Part shown: positions 16,519-24,836 of the stretch, one piece after another
Numbering within the stretch: the stretch's first letter is position 1
Layout of the letters: each line of letters begins with the position of its first letter
From: Sphaerobacter sp.
GTDB taxonomy: Bacteria > Chloroflexota > Chloroflexia > Thermomicrobiales > Thermomicrobiaceae
Assembly: GCF_019683595.1 (NCBI RefSeq)
Contig: NZ_JADGHZ010000027.1
Coordinates: 1 to 32,166 of the forward strand
Length of the DNA stretch: 32,166 nt
Reading direction: 5' to 3'
The notes under the pieces: model-generated
The model's input: the letters and a program-made list of their open reading frames with translations, nothing else
What the model was told of the DNA's origin: nothing
The model's database searches: none
Translations under genes and position numbers: made by a program

Positions 16519-16862
16519 GATCGATACCCTCCCCCCGACATGCACCCACTCGCGCGTGCTCGAGGCCCGCTGGGGTGATGCCCGGATGCTGATTAACAGG
16601 GTTGACAGCTCTCGGGAGGCATACTACTGTCTATGGCGCCAATCGGCAACAGAACAAGCGGTGCGTGAGAAGAAAGCAGCTCAGAGCGCCGCGGCCCTTA
16701 GCAGTGCGTGAAGGCTCGCCGGCCACCCCGGCCGTGATCCGTCGGTTCACACCGGCACCGGCCGGCCGTTCGGCGACGATTCGCTCGCAGGGCATACGTT
16801 TCGTGGGGGCAGGGATCGGCTCATCCCCTGGCGAGGGTCGCTGGGGAGTGGAGGAGGTGGGC
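16519..16862. other. Divergent control region between flavoprotein and second ABC operon
   Basis: 344 bp without a gene separating divergently transcribed genes. A perfect TTGACA lies at 16602-16607 (plus strand). Nothing equally convincing is seen for the minus-strand gene. An open frame from 16602 runs into the binding protein but has no homology before 16863. Confidence 0.5.
16602..16630 (+). promoter_or_regulatory. Possible promoter of the plus-strand ABC operon
   Basis: A perfect -35 TTGACA (16602-16607) is followed after 17 nt by TACTGT (16625-16630), which matches the -10 consensus at only three of six bases. The leader would be about 225 nt. Confidence 0.35.
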
Positions 16863-18530
16863 ATGCTCGGCACATCCCGTCGCTGGCCATACCTGGTGTT
16901 AGTCTTCCTGCTCTTGATCTTCCCGGTGGCCTGTGGATCAGGCAGTTCCACCCCGCAGGAAGGCGGAGACGCGACAAAGGCGCCGACGGATGCGCCGAGC
17001 AATGGCGAGCAGTCGGGCAAGCGTCTCGTCATCGCACGCCACACCGATATCAACTCGCTCGACCCGCACCGAGCGTTCTGCGACACCTGCCAGATCGTCA
17101 TCACGGCGACCTATCAGCGCTTGGTGGGCCTGGATCTCTCGGATAACCGGACACTGATCCCCCAGCTTGCGACCGAGTGGTCCTCGAACGAGGACCTCAC
17201 GCAGTACACGTTCAAGCTGGACGAGCGCGCGACCTTCGCCGACGGCTCTCCGGTGGAGGCAAAGGACGTCAAGTGGTCGCTCGAACGGTTGCACAACCTG
17301 AAGGGGTCGCCCTCCTTCTTCGTGGACGGGCTGGAGAGCATTGAGACCCCTGACGACCGAACCGTCGTGATCAACCTCGCCAAGCCGGATTCCGCCTTCC
17401 TCGCCAAGATGGCGTCGCCCTACGCCGCTATCGTCAACAGCGACCTGGCCATGGAAAACGGCGCGACGGCGGACCCCGACGCAGATACCACGGATACCGC
17501 CGAAGCCTGGTTCATGTCGAACTCGGCCGGGAGCGGGCCCTACGTTCTGGTCAGCTATCGGGAGCGCGACGAGATCGTGCTGACCGCGAACGAGAACTTC
17601 TGGGGTGATCCCCCGGCGATCAAGGACGTCACTATCCGCGAGGTGATGGACGCCGTTGCGCAGCGGCAGTTGCTGGAGGGCGGTGACGTCAGCATTGCCA
17701 TGCAGATCAGCCCGGATGTCGCCGCGGACATGCAGTCTGGAGGCGATATCATCATCGAGAACGTCCCCTCCTTCAACTTCCTCTACCTGGTGCTGTCTCC
17801 GGGCGCGCGGGGCCTGGGTGATGAGTTGAATCCGAAAGTCCGGCAGGCCATCCGCTACGCGATCGACTACGAGGGCTTGATCGAGGTGACGTTGGGTGGA
17901 GCCGGGCGGAAGCAAGCTACAGCGATCCCCAACGGATTCCTCGGCACGGAAAACCTACCGCTGCCGGAGCGGGATCTGGACCGGGCGCGGCAACTCATGG
18001 CAGAGGGCGGCTACCCGGACGGGTTCACCATCGATGCCCGCTACCCGAACATGAACGTCTACGGGGTCGACTTCAACATCATGATGCAGAAGATCCAGAC
18101 CGACCTGAAGGAGATCGGCATCGAGCTGAACCTCCAGCCGATTGAGTTCGCGGTCTGGCTTGAGGAGCGGGTCGACCCGGGCATTCCCGTCTCCGCCGGC
18201 TACTACGCGCCAGACCATACCGATCCGTCGCAGTACATCGAGTACTTCGGGATGATCCCGGGCGGTGCGTGGGCTGGTCGCGTCGGCGGTCCCGACGCGG
18301 GAGATGTGGTCAACGACAAGGTTGTCGAGCTCTACGCGCAGGCCCTCGCGGCGAGTGATGAGGCAACCCGGGCCGACCTCTACGGACAGATCGGCCGCGA
18401 GATGATCGAAGAAGCCTACATCATCGCCCTGATGAACCCTGATCTGGTGCTGGCCTACCGTTCGGATGTCCAGGGGATGCACTACAGCGGGTGCTGCAAC
18501 CTGGAGATCGCCAAGCTGAGTTGGAAGTAG
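16863..18530 (+). CDS. ABC transporter substrate-binding lipoprotein, family 5 (SBP_bac_5), Sec-type signal
   Basis: Extracytoplasmic peptide/nickel-class solute receptor, 555 aa. Residues 1-24 form a Sec lipoprotein signal: RRW, a strongly hydrophobic helix, then FPVAC with the lipid Cys at 24, followed by a Ser/Gly/Thr-rich linker to about 50. Family-5 segments include DINSLDPHRAF, the FADGSPVEAKDVKWSLERL region, GSGPYVLVSYRERDEIVL, and VRQAIRYAIDYEGLIEVTLGG. ATG at 16863 is chosen for GGAGG about 6 nt upstream and because the signal peptide starts there. It is the first gene of the plus-strand importer and is followed directly by a strong stem-loop. Unlike the other binding protein in this window, it has no twin-arginine motif. 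Confidence 0.94.
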   Translation: MLGTSRRWPYLVLVFLLLIFPVACGSGSSTPQEGGDATKAPTDAPSNGEQSGKRLVIARHTDINSLDPHRAFCDTCQIVITATYQRLVGLDLSDNRTLIPQLATEWSSNEDLTQYTFKLDERATFADGSPVEAKDVKWSLERLHNLKGSPSFFVDGLESIETPDDRTVVINLAKPDSAFLAKMASPYAAIVNSDLAMENGATADPDADTTDTAEAWFMSNSAGSGPYVLVSYRERDEIVLTANENFWGDPPAIKDVTIREVMDAVAQRQLLEGGDVSIAMQISPDVAADMQSGGDIIIENVPSFNFLYLVLSPGARGLGDELNPKVRQAIRYAIDYEGLIEVTLGGAGRKQATAIPNGFLGTENLPLPERDLDRARQLMAEGGYPDGFTIDARYPNMNVYGVDFNIMMQKIQTDLKEIGIELNLQPIEFAVWLEERVDPGIPVSAGYYAPDHTDPSQYIEYFGMIPGGAWAGRVGGPDAGDVVNDKVVELYAQALAASDEATRADLYGQIGREMIEEAYIIALMNPDLVLAYRSDVQGMHYSGCCNLEIAKLSWK

Positions 18531-18535
18531 CCGAG

Positions 18536-18571
18536 AGCGCCAGGCCACGCGGCTGTCCGTGGCCTGGCGCT
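18536..18571 (+). terminator. Perfect 14-bp stem-loop after the binding-protein gene (attenuator / mRNA stabiliser)
   Basis: AGCGCCAGGCCACG (18536-18549) is perfectly complementary to 18558-18571, with an 8-nt loop. It begins 5 nt after the stop codon at 18530 and ends 27 nt before the permease start. No U-run follows, so it probably protects the upstream mRNA end or causes partial termination, raising receptor over permease levels. Confidence 0.65.
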
Positions 18572-18598
18572 GCCTTGGCTGGCGGAGAGTGAGGCCGA

Positions 18599-19612
18599 GT
18601 GACGCGATTTGTCATGCGCCGGCTGCTCCTCATGCCGGTGCTCCTGCTTGGCATCGTCACCCTGACGTTCGTCGTCTCGCGTACCGTGCCGGCGGACCCG
18701 CTTGCCTCGATCGTGGGAGAACGGCAACTGCACAACGAGCAGGTGGTGGCAGCGGCGAAAGCACGCTGGGGGCTGGATAAGAGCCTGCCCGAGCAGTACG
18801 TGATCTATGTGACGAACCTGCTGCACGGAGATCTCGGAACATCCTTCCGTACCAAGTCGCCGGTGGCAGAGGATCTCCTGCGCCGGCTGCCAGCGACGCT
18901 GGAGTTGACGCTGGCAGCCATGCTGTTCGCCGTGTCGGTGGGCGTCGTGCTTGGGATGATCGCGGCCCTGAAGCGCGATACCTGGGTCGATCACGTCGCG
19001 CGGCTCATCGCGCTGATCGGGTCATCGGTCCCGGTGTTTTGGGCGGGACTGATCGCCCTCTTCATCTTCTACGGCAAACTCGGGATCCTTCCCGGTCCCG
19101 GTCGCCTGGACCCGCAGCGAAACCCGCCCCCGCACCTGACCGGGCTCTACACGTTCGACGCCCTCGTCGCCCTCGACTTCCCGTTGTTCTGGGATGCGCT
19201 GAAGCATCTCGTGCTGCCGTCCGTCGTCCTGGGCTGGCTCGTGCTCGGGATCATCTCGCGCCTGGTCCGGGCGAGCCTCATCGAGGTGCTCAGCCAGGAC
19301 TATGTGCGGACCGCGCGGGCCAAAGGCCTAACGGAAACCCGCGTCATCGTAACGCACGCACTGCGCGGTGCACTGATCCCGGTTCTGACCATCATCGGGC
19401 TCTCGTTCGCATCCCTGATCGCGGGTGCGGTCCTCACCGAGTCGATCTTCGCCTGGCCGGGAATCGGATCGTACGCCGTGGAGGCGGCGCGGACGCTCGA
19501 CTTCCCGGCAATCATGGGCGTGTCGCTCTTCGTCGGTGCGGCGTACATCGTCACGAATCTCGTGACCGACGTGGCCTATGCGCTGGTCGACCCACGTGTT
19601 CGCCTCTCGTGA
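18599..19612 (+). CDS. Peptide-type ABC transporter permease (DppB/OppB family)
   Basis: First permease of the plus-strand importer, 337 aa. It starts MTRFVMRRLLLMPVLLLGIV, the typical first helix, and includes GLDKSLPEQYVIYVTNLLHGDLGTSFRTK-type periplasmic sequence. The EAA loop is TARAKGLTETRVIVTHALRG, and it ends VTDVAYALVDPRVRL. The GTG at 18599 is preceded by GAGAGTGAGG; ATG at 18614 is an alternative giving five residues fewer. It resembles the permease at 1812-2777 in every landmark but is clearly a different sequence, so the two operons are separate importers rather than a recent duplication. Confidence 0.95.
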   Translation: MTRFVMRRLLLMPVLLLGIVTLTFVVSRTVPADPLASIVGERQLHNEQVVAAAKARWGLDKSLPEQYVIYVTNLLHGDLGTSFRTKSPVAEDLLRRLPATLELTLAAMLFAVSVGVVLGMIAALKRDTWVDHVARLIALIGSSVPVFWAGLIALFIFYGKLGILPGPGRLDPQRNPPPHLTGLYTFDALVALDFPLFWDALKHLVLPSVVLGWLVLGIISRLVRASLIEVLSQDYVRTARAKGLTETRVIVTHALRGALIPVLTIIGLSFASLIAGAVLTESIFAWPGIGSYAVEAARTLDFPAIMGVSLFVGAAYIVTNLVTDVAYALVDPRVRLS

Positions 19613-19711
19613 TCACGCGGCTCGGCTGCTACGGCCTCATCCGGCGGGCCATGGAACGGAACGCATCAGAGTCCCGCGTCCGTGGCGGAACGAACCACCA
19701 GGGTGTGATGT

Positions 19712-20587
19712 ATGACGGTCGACACGACGCTCGCTGAGGAACATTCGCGGCACTGGTTCCCCGCGCTGCGTCTTCGTTCGCGGCGTGTGCCGGTCCCGGT
19801 GCTGGTGGGCACAGCAGTACTCGCGTTGTGGGTTGTGGTCGCGCTCACCGTTCAGTGGTGGGCACCCTTTGGGCCACTTGAACCAACGAGCACCCGGCTG
19901 AGCGGCCCCAGCCTCACGCACCCCTTCGGGACCGACGCACTCGGCCGCGACGTCTTCACCCGGACGCTCTACGGGGCAAAGATATCGCTGCGGATTGCTG
20001 TGATCGTGATCGCAGCGTCGGCCGGGCTGGGCTGCCTCATCGGCGCCGTCGCCGGGTTCTTCCGGGGATGGGTCGATGAGGTTCTCATGCGCATTTCGGA
20101 CATCACCCTGGCATTTCCCCCGATCGTGCTGGCAATGGCGATCACGGCGGCACTCGGCCCGGGGATCGGCAACGCCATGATCGCCATGATCATCGTCTGG
20201 TGGCCGGTCTACGCGCGGCTCCTCCGAGGCCAGATCCTCGTGGTGCGCGAACAGGATCACGTGCTGGCCGCGGTCGCGATGGGAGCGTCCCCCAGGCGGT
20301 TGATGGCGCGCCACATCTTGCCACTCTCGATGTCGTCAGTCCTGGTCAATGCGACGATGGACTTTGGGCAGGTCGTGCTGCTGGCCGCGTCGTTGAGCTT
20401 CATCGGTCTGGGGGCGGTGCCACCGGAGCCAGAATGGGGCGCGATGATCCGCGACGGTGCGGCACGTTTCTACCATTGGTGGGTCGCCGCGGGACCGGGG
20501 CTCGCGATCCTGTCCGTCGCGCTGGCATCGAACTTCCTCGGCGACGGCATTCGGGACTTCCTCGACCCCTCCTCACGTCGTCGCTAG
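19712..20587 (+). CDS. Peptide-type ABC transporter permease (DppC/OppC family)
   Basis: Second permease of the plus-strand importer, 291 aa. After a cytoplasmic N-terminus and first helix it has HPFGTDALGRDVFTRTLYGAKI, the DppC/OppC landmark, with GAVAGFFRGWVDEVLMRISD following. The EAA loop is AAVAMGASPRRLMARHILPL, and the C-terminal part has LSFIGLGAVPPEPEWGAMI and GDGIRDFLDP. It lies 99 bp after the DppB-type gene with no obvious signal in between. No ATPase gene follows; the next gene is convergent. Substrate unknown. Confidence 0.95.
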   Translation: MTVDTTLAEEHSRHWFPALRLRSRRVPVPVLVGTAVLALWVVVALTVQWWAPFGPLEPTSTRLSGPSLTHPFGTDALGRDVFTRTLYGAKISLRIAVIVIAASAGLGCLIGAVAGFFRGWVDEVLMRISDITLAFPPIVLAMAITAALGPGIGNAMIAMIIVWWPVYARLLRGQILVVREQDHVLAAVAMGASPRRLMARHILPLSMSSVLVNATMDFGQVVLLAASLSFIGLGAVPPEPEWGAMIRDGAARFYHWWVAAGPGLAILSVALASNFLGDGIRDFLDPSSRRR

Positions 20588-20727
20588 CACACGCACCCTC
20601 TGCCGGGCGGCACCTAGGACCGCCTGCGGTGAGCGCCGCCAGAGGCAGCCACTCGTGTGATCAGGATGACGCCGGCTGCGGTGGCCAGCTTGACAATCAC
20701 GCGCCTACGCGGGCCGGAGCACGCCGG

Positions 20728-21024
20728 TCACGCGGCACTTACGTCGTCAGCGTAGTACCCGCGCCGGTAGAGCCAGCGATGGAAACGGAGCCAGGCTACG
20801 GCCTTGGGTGGGAGGGATGGATCCGGTTCCGGCTCGGGCTGCGCGCGCCGGGCGGAGACGTGTGCCAGGTAGGCAGCCCACGCCTCGCGGTAGGCTCCGA
20901 GGATCAGCGGATCGCGCAATGCACGGAAGTGGAGCGCTCGCGCGCTGTCGTATAGCCGCTGCCCCTCGGGGCAACGGATACCCTGCTCCGGGCTGCAGGA
21001 GCAGGCTCGCGGACTATCCGACAT
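20728..21024 (-). CDS. Small conserved-looking protein with CxCx7CP motif
   Basis: 98 aa, function not recognised. The N-terminus carries C8-x-C10-x7-C18-P, possibly a metal-binding knuckle. It is followed by an amphipathic helical region (RLYDSARALHFRALRDPLILGAYREAWAAYLAH), an acidic/proline linker (PEPEPDPSLPP) and a basic-aromatic C-terminal end (AWLRFHRWLYRRGYYADD). ATG at 21024 is chosen because GGAGG lies 10 nt upstream; the in-frame ATG at 21033 would sit only one base from that site. An AT-rich stretch at about 21142-21185 is the likely promoter zone. Clean codon composition and the ribosome-binding site support a real gene. Confidence 0.65.
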   Translation of the reverse strand: MSDSPRACSCSPEQGIRCPEGQRLYDSARALHFRALRDPLILGAYREAWAAYLAHVSARRAQPEPEPDPSLPPKAVAWLRFHRWLYRRGYYADDVSAA

Positions 21025-21582
21025 CGTCGTCATTCCTCCATCGCGAGGTGCACCTCGCGCCTCCTCAGTGAGCCGGCCGGTCCCCCCATCGTCCCCCATG
21101 GCGGTCATGGCTCGACCCGGCCGCCTCGGAAGTTGGCCTCAACCTGAACATTATTTCACAACTGCTTTTCCATAGCTAGACTCGGTGTGAGGATTCCCGC
21201 GCCGTGGCCGTGATCCGGGGTGGGTGGCGTGAGGATCCCCGCGCCGCGGCCCGTGCCCGGGGCTCAAGCCGCCGGGCACGCACCAGGGTGCGGGATCCTT
21301 CGCACCACCCGTCTCGCGTCCCAACGTCGGTGCGGAACCCACCCCGGCACGCGGCTGAAGCCGGCTTTCGTTGTCAGCCCGGCGGCTTGAGCCCCGGGCA
21401 CGTGCCACGATGTGATCCTTCTCGCCACCCACTCCCGGGCACGGGCCGACCGCGTGCATCTCTGTAATTCGTCAAACCCCATAAGCCCCGGGCCCGAGCC
21501 ACGCGCCTTGATCCGATGCATCCGCCTCACACCAGCAGCGGGCTGGGGGCCGATTGGCGCGGCGCACCCACCACGCCCGCCG
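21025..21582. repeat. Non-coding repeat cluster B
   Basis: About 560 bp without a gene. An AT-rich island lies at about 21142-21185. From about 21231 the cluster A repeat family recurs: GGATCC (21233-21238) with an inverted core at 21251-21280, then a forward copy at 21351-21407 that includes the GCCGGCTTTCGTTGTCAGC module also found inverted at 229-246. It ends with a CACGTGCCACG and GTGATCCTT tail like that at 560-582. Further partial copies reach about 21500. Confidence 0.75.
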
Positions 21583-22218
21583 CTACTCCTGGCAGGCGGT
21601 TTCCAGCAACGAGGGGATGTCGGCGTCGTTGGGGACCTGGTCGATGCTGGCGGACCGGATGCCCATCGGGCGGAAGGGCGGTTCGCCCTGGATCGCCGGG
21701 TTGGCGAGGTGGAGCTGGTAGCAGCCGACGAAGGTCTGCGTCGAGCCGTCGGTCTGCTTGGCGACGAGCGCCACCGGCACGGCGTTGTAGAGCTGACCGG
21801 CCCCGGCGTCGGAGGTCACGGTCCCGATCGTCAGGTCCACCGAAGCGGTCTGTGCGTATCCCTCCTGGAACTGCTCGAACGGCGGGAGCTGCGACTCGGC
21901 AGCTTCCGGCTCCCAGTACGAGTAGGCCCGGACGTACTCCTGGCGGTTGATGGCGTTGTAGTACGACTCCACCACGGCCTCGGCCGTGCTGCGGTCATCG
22001 CGGTACGTGTCGCCCGCTCCCGGGTTGGGCTCGGCGACTTCCTCCGTGGTCGGTGCCGCGTCGGCGGTGGTGGCGGCTGGAGGCGACGGATCGGCCTGGG
22101 CGGAGGGCGCGGCTGCGGTGCTGTTGCACGCGGCCAGAAGGAGGGTGACGCTCGCGAGGAGAAGAACGCCGGCGACGCGCCGGTACGCCCGGCGTGTCTT
22201 GGTGGGGAGATTGAACAT
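21583..22218 (-). CDS. Secreted lipoprotein, NTF2-like fold suspected
   Basis: 211 aa. The signal peptide has a basic start (KTRRAYRR), a hydrophobic core, and lipobox LLAAC with lipid Cys at 31. A low-complexity Ala/Pro/Thr linker runs to about 75. The mature domain opens with STAEAVVESYYNAINRQEYVRAYSYWEP, the pattern of NTF2-like/SnoaL-type lipoproteins, and ends with a pair of Cys (GCYQLHLAN and TACQE) that could form a disulfide. ATG at 22218 is chosen because GGAAGGG lies upstream and it places the signal correctly. It stands alone on the minus strand, divergent from the next gene. Exact role unknown. Confidence 0.82.
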   Translation of the reverse strand: MFNLPTKTRRAYRRVAGVLLLASVTLLLAACNSTAAAPSAQADPSPPAATTADAAPTTEEVAEPNPGAGDTYRDDRSTAEAVVESYYNAINRQEYVRAYSYWEPEAAESQLPPFEQFQEGYAQTASVDLTIGTVTSDAGAGQLYNAVPVALVAKQTDGSTQTFVGCYQLHLANPAIQGEPPFRPMGIRSASIDQVPNDADIPSLLETACQE

Positions 22219-22377
22219 GGGGATCCCTTCCATAGTGTGCGGCGTCCGCCCGGTGGGGCAGGCGCACCGATAGAGGTACTCCACTAAGGCAAACGTCGCC
22301 GGCAGGCTCTGTGTTTCACCTGCGCGCGAGCCCGGGCTCGTTTCGGAGGGGCGCGCACCGGAAGGGAGCGATGTGGA

Positions 22378-22393
22378 CTATCCTTATGGATAG
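22378..22393. promoter_or_regulatory. Inverted repeat CTATCC-TTAT-GGATAG upstream of the molybdopterin-binding-like gene
   Basis: Six-base perfect arms around an AT-rich centre, 88 bp upstream of the ATG at 22481, in the divergent spacer. It may be an operator or part of a promoter; no clear -35 was found. Confidence 0.3.
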
Positions 22394-22480
22394 GAGTCAG
22401 GAGGAGAGACGAGGCAGGTTGGGCCGGATCAGGTCGCGGCGCTCGCGTCGCCGCCACAGCGCGGATGGAAGGAACCAACG

Positions 22481-23551
22481 ATGCAGCGACGAACGTTCCG
22501 AGTCGGGGATGACCCGGCAACCCTCCCCGGTGCAGTGCTCTGCCGCGACCTTACGCTGGCGTCGGTCCGACCATCGGTGACGATCCGTCGCGGGACGCCG
22601 CTGGTGGAGGCGATCGAGCGCCTGCCGGCGGGGGTCGACGAGGTGACCTTCGAGGTCGTCGTCCCGGGGCCGGGCGATGTGGCCCAGCCCGACGCATCGC
22701 TGGCGCTGGCCAGGGGCCTGGTCGGGCCGGGGATCGACCTGGAAGGGCCACACCAGGGGCAGGTGAACCTTCACGCGGCAGGCTTTGGGCTGCTGCGGGT
22801 TGATGCCCGTGCGGTCGAGCGGGTGAACCGGACCGGCGCCGCGCTGGTGGCGACCGCGCTGGACGGCCGCGTCGTGACCGCCGGGGAGACGGTCGGCATC
22901 GTGAAGGCACCGGCCCTGTACATGCCCGAGCGGGCGATCCAGCGGGCGCTGGCGCGCGCTCGGCGCGGGCCGCTCGCCCGCGTGGCGCCGTTTGTCGCCG
23001 AGCGGGTCGCGATGCTGGCCGGAACCCGGATCCGCCCGGCGAACCTGCGCGTCGCCGAGCGCCAGATGGCGGCCACGCTGGAGCGCTTCGGCGCCCGGCT
23101 GATCGAGGTGCGCCACCTGGATGCGGATGAGCCGGCAGGCATCACCACGGCCTACCGGGAGCTGCTCGCGGCCGGGGCGGAGGTGGTCCTGGTCGCCGGG
23201 TCGATCGTGCTCGACCCCGCCGACCCCTTCATCACCGCGCTGCGGGGCACCGGGGGGCGCCTGGTGCGGCGCGGCGCGCCGGTCGACCCCGGCACGATGT
23301 TCTGGGTCGCCTACGCGGGCGACGTGCCGTTCCTTGGCCTGGCCTCCTGCGAGCTGTACGGCCGCACGTCGGTGCTGGACCTGCTGCTCCCCTACGCGCT
23401 GGCAAAGGAACCGATCGACCGGCGCCTGATGGCCGAGATCGGCTACGGCGGCCTGCTGGTCACGACCCAGGTCGCCCGCCGGCCGGACGACTGGGACCGC
23501 GAGCCCGAGCGAGAGGCCCCTGCGGACGCCCCGGCTACGGCGCACTCGTAG
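22481..23551 (+). CDS. Molybdopterin-binding-domain protein (MoeA/MogA-like)
   Basis: 356 aa. The C-terminal part (about 175-310) resembles the molybdopterin-binding fold of MogA/MoeA/CinA proteins: MAATLERFGARLIEVRHLDADEP, then AGAEVVLVAGSIVLDPADPFITAL (231-254), and the PVDPGTMFWVAYAGDVPFLGLASC region, which corresponds to the GKPG/GLPGNP area of MoeA. The N-terminal part (about 75-175) contains VGIVKAPALYMPE, as in related uncharacterised proteins. It is shorter than MoeA and lacks the usual MoeA domains I and IV, so it may sense or carry a pterin rather than insert molybdate. ATG at 22481 has GGAAGGA 7 nt upstream. It lies 133 bp before mnmA. Confidence 0.72.
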   Translation: MQRRTFRVGDDPATLPGAVLCRDLTLASVRPSVTIRRGTPLVEAIERLPAGVDEVTFEVVVPGPGDVAQPDASLALARGLVGPGIDLEGPHQGQVNLHAAGFGLLRVDARAVERVNRTGAALVATALDGRVVTAGETVGIVKAPALYMPERAIQRALARARRGPLARVAPFVAERVAMLAGTRIRPANLRVAERQMAATLERFGARLIEVRHLDADEPAGITTAYRELLAAGAEVVLVAGSIVLDPADPFITALRGTGGRLVRRGAPVDPGTMFWVAYAGDVPFLGLASCELYGRTSVLDLLLPYALAKEPIDRRLMAEIGYGGLLVTTQVARRPDDWDREPEREAPADAPATAHS

Positions 23552-23684
23552 CGGGCGGGGCGCCCCGAACGCGGCCCCCACCCCTGGGGTGCGACCTCCC
23601 TACGTGGTACGCTCAAGGTGGCGGCGTCGCGGCCCGCCGCCCCGTGTTCCATCGCCGCCTACGCACTGGAGGTCCGCACCTTTC

Positions 23685-24746
23685 ATGGCTCGCATTCTCG
23701 TTGCACTTTCCGGGGGCGTCGATAGCGCCGTCGCCGCGCTGACGCTCCAGTCCCTCGGCTGGGAGCCGATCGGGATCCACCTGCGCCTGTTCGATTCCGA
23801 TCCCGAGTCGCTCGCCGAGGGGGTCTGCTGTGGCGATCAGGCCGCGTTCGACGCGCGCCTCGTCGCCAACTGGCTCGGCATCCCCTTCTACGTTCGTGAC
23901 CTGCGGGATGAATTCAACCGCGAGGTGGCGGGCATGACGGTCGAGTCCTATGCCCGCGCCGAGACACCCAACCCATGCATTGCCTGCAACCACCGGGTGC
24001 GCATCCCGGCCCTGCTGCGCCTGGCCGACAGCCTGGGTATCCCCGCCGTGGCCACGGGCCACTATGTGCGCAAGGTGCGCGTCGGCGACCGCTGGTACCT
24101 GGCGGAGGCGCGCGATGCGCGTCGTGACCAGTCGTACGCCCTCTACCGGCTCACCTCGGAGGATCTGGAGCGGCTGGAGTTCCCGCTGGGGGAGCTCGAC
24201 AAGGAAACCGTGCGGGAGCGAGCACGCGCCGCCGGGCTGCCGGTGGCGGACAAGGCCGCCTCGGTCGACCTCTGCTTCGCGAAGACGGCCGGCGGGGTGG
24301 GAAACCTGGTCGCGGCCGCACGACCGGAGACCGGGAAGCCCGGCCCGTTGCTGGACGAGCACGGCCGGGTGGTCGGGCGGCATCCGGGTATCGCCTACGT
24401 CACAATCGGCCAGCGCAGCGGGCTCCAGTGGGACAAGACGGTCCCGGAGCGCCGCTACGTCGCCTCGATCGACCCGGCTACCCGCACGGTCGCGGTCGCA
24501 CCTCGCGCGCGGCTGCTGACGCGCAGCGTGACTCTGCGCGATCCGATCTGGCACGGCGAGCCGCCGACGCGGGCACAGGCTCGGATCCGCTACCAGGGGC
24601 CACGTTTTGAGGTCGTCTGCGACGGCGAGCGGGTTGAGTTCCTTGAGCCCGGGCCACCACTGGCGCCCGGGCAGGCGGTCGTGCTCTACGACGGGCCGCG
24701 CGTCCTCGGCGGCGGCACCGCCGCGAACGTGGTGCGTGGTGCCTGA
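23685..24746 (+). CDS. mnmA: tRNA-uridine 2-sulfurtransferase MnmA
   Basis: Activates U34 of Lys/Glu/Gln tRNAs with ATP and transfers sulfur to form 2-thiouridine; cytoplasmic. 353 aa, the family length. PP-loop motif SGGVDS is at 9-14. The catalytic Cys lies in ETPNPCIACNHRV (C98, with C101 nearby), and the second, persulfide-carrying Cys is in DKAASVDLCFAK (C197). GHY at 125-127 and the C-terminal beta-barrel complete the fold. The DKAASVDLCF sequence departs from the more common DSQxICF form, but the Cys is kept. ATG at 23685 is chosen for GGAGGT about 12 nt upstream and for homology from the first residues; an upstream in-frame start at 23589 is unlikely. Confidence 0.93.
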   Translation: MARILVALSGGVDSAVAALTLQSLGWEPIGIHLRLFDSDPESLAEGVCCGDQAAFDARLVANWLGIPFYVRDLRDEFNREVAGMTVESYARAETPNPCIACNHRVRIPALLRLADSLGIPAVATGHYVRKVRVGDRWYLAEARDARRDQSYALYRLTSEDLERLEFPLGELDKETVRERARAAGLPVADKAASVDLCFAKTAGGVGNLVAAARPETGKPGPLLDEHGRVVGRHPGIAYVTIGQRSGLQWDKTVPERRYVASIDPATRTVAVAPRARLLTRSVTLRDPIWHGEPPTRAQARIRYQGPRFEVVCDGERVEFLEPGPPLAPGQAVVLYDGPRVLGGGTAANVVRGA

Positions 24747-24761
24747 TGCGTCAACCGTCCC

Positions 24762-24828
24762 CCTCACCCCCGGCCCCTCTCCCACCAGGGGAGAGGGGAG
24801 ATGACGAATGACGCATGACGATTGACGC
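24762..24828. repeat. Hairpin repeat plus heptamer tandem repeat (relative of 10797-10926 element)
   Basis: CCCTCACCCCC (about 24761-24771) precedes a hairpin with CCCCTCTCCC (24774-24783) pairing with GGGAGAGGGG (24789-24798) around ACCAG. Four imperfect 7-bp units follow (24801-24828: ATGACGA, ATGACGC, ATGACGA, TTGACGC). It lies between the convergent ends of mnmA and the DUF3618 gene, where it may act as a barrier or weak terminator; no U-run is present. Confidence 0.8.
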
Positions 24829-24836
24829 AGGATCCC

